Assembly: GCA_005883115.1 (NCBI GenBank)
Contig: VAZQ01000260.1
Location: 1-9,064, forward strand
DNA length: 9,064 bases
Source: Alphaproteobacteria bacterium
GTDB taxonomy: Bacteria; Pseudomonadota; Alphaproteobacteria; Rhizobiales; Xanthobacteraceae
Direction: 5' to 3'
The notes beneath the pieces were generated by a model that saw only the letters and a list, made by a program, of their open reading frames with translations, searched no databases and was not told the origin of the DNA. Both the position numbers and the translations under genes were made by a program. Shown one piece after another: positions 7,431-9,064 of this stretch; within the stretch, counting starts at the first letter, position 1, and each line of letters opens with the position of its first letter.

Positions 7431-7940
7431 TTACCCCTCCTGCTCGAACGCAGCTTTTAGGAGGTCGATCTGCCGCTCGACCGGATTGACGCGATCCGCG
7501 CGGCTGGGAGTTGCGTGCATGGTGGCATCGATCCGGCGCACCGCTTTTTGCAACCTCTTGGACCGCTCGATCAGCAGGCGCAAGCGTTCCGGCAAAAGCT
7601 TGATGTTCTGCTCGTCGTTGTGCTCGGTGCCTGCGAGCTTCACCTTGGCTTTCTCCTTGTTGGCTTGGGCGAGCGTCATCTCGCCCTCCTTGACCGCGCG
7701 ATGGAGCAGAAGCCAGGACGCGAGCTGCATGAGCCGCGTCGTGAGGCGCATGCTCTCGGTCGCATAAGCGAGGGCGGCGCTGCGGGAAAGCTTTTTCGAT
7801 TCCTGTCGGCCTGGGCCGTCGAGATACGCTGCCGTCTGCTCGACGAGTGCCATGCCGTCACGGAACAGGTCGGCGAAGGCCTGTGAAGCCGCGAGCCTTT
7901 CGCCGAACGAAACGGCCGGATTGACCGACTTCTCGGACAT
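7431..7940 (-). CDS. rcdA: RcdA-family regulator of CtrA degradation (DUF1465)
   Basis: A 169-residue soluble helical protein. The recognisable core runs FGERLAASQAFADLFRDGM, VEQTAAYLDGPGRQESKKL, then YATESMRLTTRLMQLASWLL, the diagnostic block of DUF1465. In Caulobacter crescentus, RcdA is an adaptor that works with CpdR and PopA to bring the cell-cycle master regulator CtrA to the ClpXP protease; in Rhizobiales it is conserved, but its role is less fixed. The C-terminal part (after about residue 115) is basic and probably includes a flexible tail. The ATG at 7940 is chosen over a GTG at 7946 because GAGG (7948-7951) sits 7 nt upstream of it. A CtrA-type box lies about 310 bp upstream on the same strand, but a strong terminator lies between them, so control may involve read-through or a nearer promoter. 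The symbol rests on family membership. Confidence 0.85.
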   Translation of the reverse strand: MSEKSVNPAVSFGERLAASQAFADLFRDGMALVEQTAAYLDGPGRQESKKLSRSAALAYATESMRLTTRLMQLASWLLLHRAVKEGEMTLAQANKEKAKVKLAGTEHNDEQNIKLLPERLRLLIERSKRLQKAVRRIDATMHATPSRADRVNPVERQIDLLKAAFEQEG

Positions 7941-8131
7941 TTCCACGCCTCACGCTACGCACACGTTTTTAGTTTTGCGCCAGCCCCTGGCGAGAGTGGA
8001 AGCATCGCGCAGGCACCGATGCCTGTCCAGCGCGGGCCGAACAAAGCTTCACGCATAGTTGCCGGACGGCTACGCACCCGGGGCGAGAACATATCGGGAA
8101 ACGCGATCTCGTTCGCGCGAAACGAGGCGAC
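7941..8131 (-). other. Upstream region of rcdA, no gene
   Basis: This stretch between the rcdA start and the upstream terminator holds no supportable gene. It contains a 6-bp hairpin, CAGGCA/TGCCTG (8010-8025, 4-nt loop), and a dyad, CTCGTT and AACGAG (8108-8126), around the 10-bp palindrome TTCGCGCGAA (8112-8121). Either could be an operator or leader structure. No promoter with both convincing -35 and -10 elements was found for rcdA. Confidence 0.35.
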
Positions 8132-8132
8132 G

Positions 8133-8159
8133 AAAAAAGGAGCCGCCGAACGGCGGCTC
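8133..8159 (-). terminator. Strong intrinsic terminator, minus strand
   Basis: GAGCCGCC (plus-strand 8140-8147) and GGCGGCTC (8152-8159) form a perfect 8-bp GC-rich stem with a 4-nt loop. On the minus strand the stem is followed after two or three bases by six T (8138-8133). On the plus strand no T-run follows, so it acts in the minus direction. It lies 190 bp before rcdA and about 200 bp after the DUF1192 stop, so it most naturally ends a transcript starting between them. Confidence 0.87.
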
Positions 8160-8226
8160 GAAGTTCTAACAGGGAGGCGTCAAACAGAGTGGACAGGAGC
8201 CACTCAATGTCCAGAAGATGGACGCC
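8133..8226 (-). ncRNA. Candidate CtrA-linked small RNA or terminated leader upstream of rcdA
   Basis: Read on the minus strand, about 94 nt from near 8226 to the terminator at 8133 fold well. An outer stem GGCGTC/GACGCC (8226-8221 with 8181-8176) encloses GAGTGG/CCACTC (8205-8200 with 8192-8187), whose 7-nt loop is CUCCUGU. GUCCA/UGGAC (8223-8219 with 8213-8209) and UGGACA/UGUCCA are competing pairings. After the outer stem comes an unpaired CCUCCCUG-like stretch, then a strong intrinsic terminator. CU-rich loops able to pair with Shine-Dalgarno sequences are common in trans-acting alphaproteobacterial sRNAs. A CtrA box lies 22 bp upstream of the guessed start. The 5' end is inferred from the box and the stem, not observed; no sRNA family name is claimed. 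It could instead be an attenuated leader of rcdA. Confidence 0.55.
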
Positions 8227-8247
8227 ATCAGTAATGATCGTGAAGGC

Positions 8248-8262
8248 TTAACAAGGTCTTAA
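8248..8262. promoter_or_regulatory. CtrA-type binding site TTAA-N7-TTAA
   Basis: TTAA (8248-8251), seven bases, TTAA (8259-8262) is the full consensus spacing for CtrA, the response regulator controlling the alphaproteobacterial cell cycle. The element is two-sided and reads on both strands. On the minus strand its downstream half-site overlaps a TTGTTA (8254-8249) that could be a -35 element, the usual geometry for CtrA-activated promoters, with a poor -10 (TACTGA, 8233-8228) further on. It sits in a locally AT-rich patch in otherwise GC-rich DNA. The target is likely the minus-strand transcript toward rcdA; nothing starts on the plus strand nearby. Confidence 0.65.
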
Positions 8263-8358
8263 GATTTTAAACAATTTACTGTCCCCAACCAACCCTGCCG
8301 CGCCGGCTCAGCTAGCACTAGACCGCCGCAGCGCGCCAACGCGAACGCAGGGGCCGGC

Positions 8359-8553
8359 TCACTTCTTGAAGAACTGGTCGGCGACGGTGCGCGAGCCCTG
8401 CTTGCTGGCGATTGCGGTTTCGAGGCGGCCGATCTCATCCCTGAGAAGCGCGATGCGCTCCTCGAGCTCCTTGATTGAGAGCAGCGCGAGTTCTTGGCCG
8501 ATCTCATGCACGACTTTTTTCTTCGGGCGGTCGTCTTCATCCACTGCCGGCAT
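8359..8553 (-). CDS. DUF1192 family small protein
   Basis: A 64-residue acidic/basic helical protein of unknown function. It begins MPAVDEDDRPKKKVVHEIGQ and continues with LLSIKELEERIALLRDEIGR, a heptad-like segment (about residues 22-50) that should form a short coiled coil, ending DQFFKK. The whole pattern matches DUF1192, a small family restricted, as far as I know, to alphaproteobacteria and often found beside DUF1465. The start is set by a perfect GGAGG (8560-8564) 6 nt before the ATG at 8551-8553; longer open frame upstream overlaps the divergent oxidoreductase gene and is not coding. No terminator with a T-run directly follows the stop. Its place in the rcdA neighbourhood hints at a cell-cycle or envelope link, which is inference only. 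Confidence 0.85.
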   Translation of the reverse strand: MPAVDEDDRPKKKVVHEIGQELALLSIKELEERIALLRDEIGRLETAIASKQGSRTVADQFFKK

Positions 8554-8602
8554 CGCTCGCCTCCGCTCGAGAGCCCCGCGAAAATACTCTCCGAGACGGC
8601 CA

Positions 8603-8631
8603 TTGTCACATCCACGCCTCCCAATTAAGCA
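8603..8631 (+). promoter_or_regulatory. Possible promoter of the quinone oxidoreductase gene
   Basis: TTGTCA (8603-8608) matches five of six -35 bases and lies 17 bp before TAAGCA (8626-8631), a poor -10. It is in the 114-bp divergent gap between DUF1192 and the oxidoreductase. Low-confidence, by-eye call. Confidence 0.25.
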
Positions 8632-8667
8632 ACGCGCGGCAACCCGCGTCAGCCAAGGACTTTTGCC

Positions 8668-9064
8668 ATGCCCGCATTGCCCGCCGAGATGACCGCGATC
8701 GCGATCCGCGCACCCGGTGAAGCGGACGCGCTCGTCCCCGAGCAGCGCCCGCTCCCTCGCCCCGGCAAACGCGAGGTGCTGGTCAAGGTTGTGGCCGCGG
8801 GCGTCAACCGGCCCGACGTGATGCAGCGCCAAGGTCTATATCCGCCCCCCGCTGGCGCAACTGACATCCCAGGTCTCGAGATCGCAGGCGAGGTGGTTGC
8901 GCTAGATGCCGGTGTGACACGCTGGAAGCTCGGCGACACCGTCATGGCGCTGGTTGTTGGCGGTGGCTACGCCGAATACTGCGCGGCGCATGAAACTCAT
9001 GCGCTGCCGGTCCCTGCGGGGCTCACGCTTATCGCCGCTGCGGCCATCCCAGAGACCTTCTTTA
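8668..9064 (+). CDS. NAD(P)H quinone oxidoreductase, PIG3/zinc-free MDR type (3' end beyond the window)
   Basis: The first 132 codons of a medium-chain dehydrogenase/reductase, open to the window edge. The GroES-like N-terminal domain is clear: MTAIAIRAPG (from residue 8), VLVKVVAAGVNRPDVMQRQG, YPPPAGATDIPGLEIAGEVV, LGDTVMALVVGGGYAEYC and VPAGLTLIAAAAIPETFF. The VNRPD...QRQGLYPPP pattern is typical of the PIG3/zeta-crystallin-like quinone reductases, which reduce quinones with NADPH and lack the catalytic zinc ligands of alcohol dehydrogenases. The ATG at 8668 has AAGGA (8655-8659) 8 nt upstream; Met8 (8689) is an alternative. The Rossmann NADPH-binding domain would lie past the edge, so about 40% of a usual protein of 325-335 residues is seen. 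It is divergent from DUF1192. Confidence 0.9.
   Translation, partial: MPALPAEMTAIAIRAPGEADALVPEQRPLPRPGKREVLVKVVAAGVNRPDVMQRQGLYPPPAGATDIPGLEIAGEVVALDAGVTRWKLGDTVMALVVGGGYAEYCAAHETHALPVPAGLTLIAAAAIPETFF

Noticed and set aside
8019..8234. Plus-strand open frame of 71 codons between rcdA and DUF1192
   Set aside because: It has no Shine-Dalgarno and no recognisable family, and it runs through the terminator and the structured RNA candidate.
8554..8832. Upstream extension of the DUF1192 frame to 157 codons
   Set aside because: A perfect GGAGG places the start at 8553, and the extension overlaps the divergent oxidoreductase coding region and has unrelated composition.

Overview
The window looks like a chromosomal segment of an alphaproteobacterium, most likely of the order Hyphomicrobiales (Rhizobiales; a Bradyrhizobium/Xanthobacteraceae-like lineage). 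The basis is GC-rich coding DNA, a cysteine-free L31 of alphaproteobacterial type, and an RcdA-family (DUF1465) gene beside a DUF1192 gene, both hallmark small alphaproteobacterial genes. A full-length CtrA-type box (TTAA-N7-TTAA) fits the same group. Identifications come from reading the sequence only; no database search was run.

Layout. (i) 1-2096, plus strand: the 3' part of a MotA/TolQ/ExbB-like proton-channel gene, broken by a frameshift near base 205; a MotB/OmpA-like partner with one membrane helix, a long coiled coil and a peptidoglycan-binding domain; and a GNAT acetyltransferase 4 nt downstream. (ii) 2173-4005, minus strand: a complete half-size ABC exporter (membrane domain plus ATPase), convergent with the first block. 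(iii) 4006-4196: a divergent control region with a perfect 9-bp inverted repeat abutting a plausible promoter for rpmE (ribosomal protein L31, 4197-4424). (iv) 4668-7359, plus strand: a tightly coupled two-gene molybdenum hydroxylase of the IorAB/NicAB type, with a 2x[2Fe-2S] small subunit and a Tat-exported molybdopterin large subunit. It has no FAD subunit and no visible cytochrome partner. (v) 7431-8553, minus strand: rcdA (DUF1465) and a DUF1192 gene, separated by about 420 bp with no convincing protein gene. (vi) 8668-end, plus strand: the N-terminal part of a PIG3-type NAD(P)H quinone oxidoreductase, divergent from DUF1192 and cut by the window edge.

The most interesting stretch is the rcdA/DUF1192 gap. 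On the minus strand it reads, in order: a CtrA box (8248-8262), a compact foldable sequence with CU-rich unpaired segments (about 8226-8160), and a textbook intrinsic terminator (8-bp GC stem, U6 tract, 8159-8133). This is the architecture of a free-standing small RNA of about 90 nt, or of a terminated leader ahead of rcdA. RcdA homologues help deliver CtrA to the ClpXP protease, so a CtrA box here suggests a cell-cycle feedback circuit with a possible RNA arm. No tRNA, rRNA, CRISPR array, insertion sequence or phage gene was seen.
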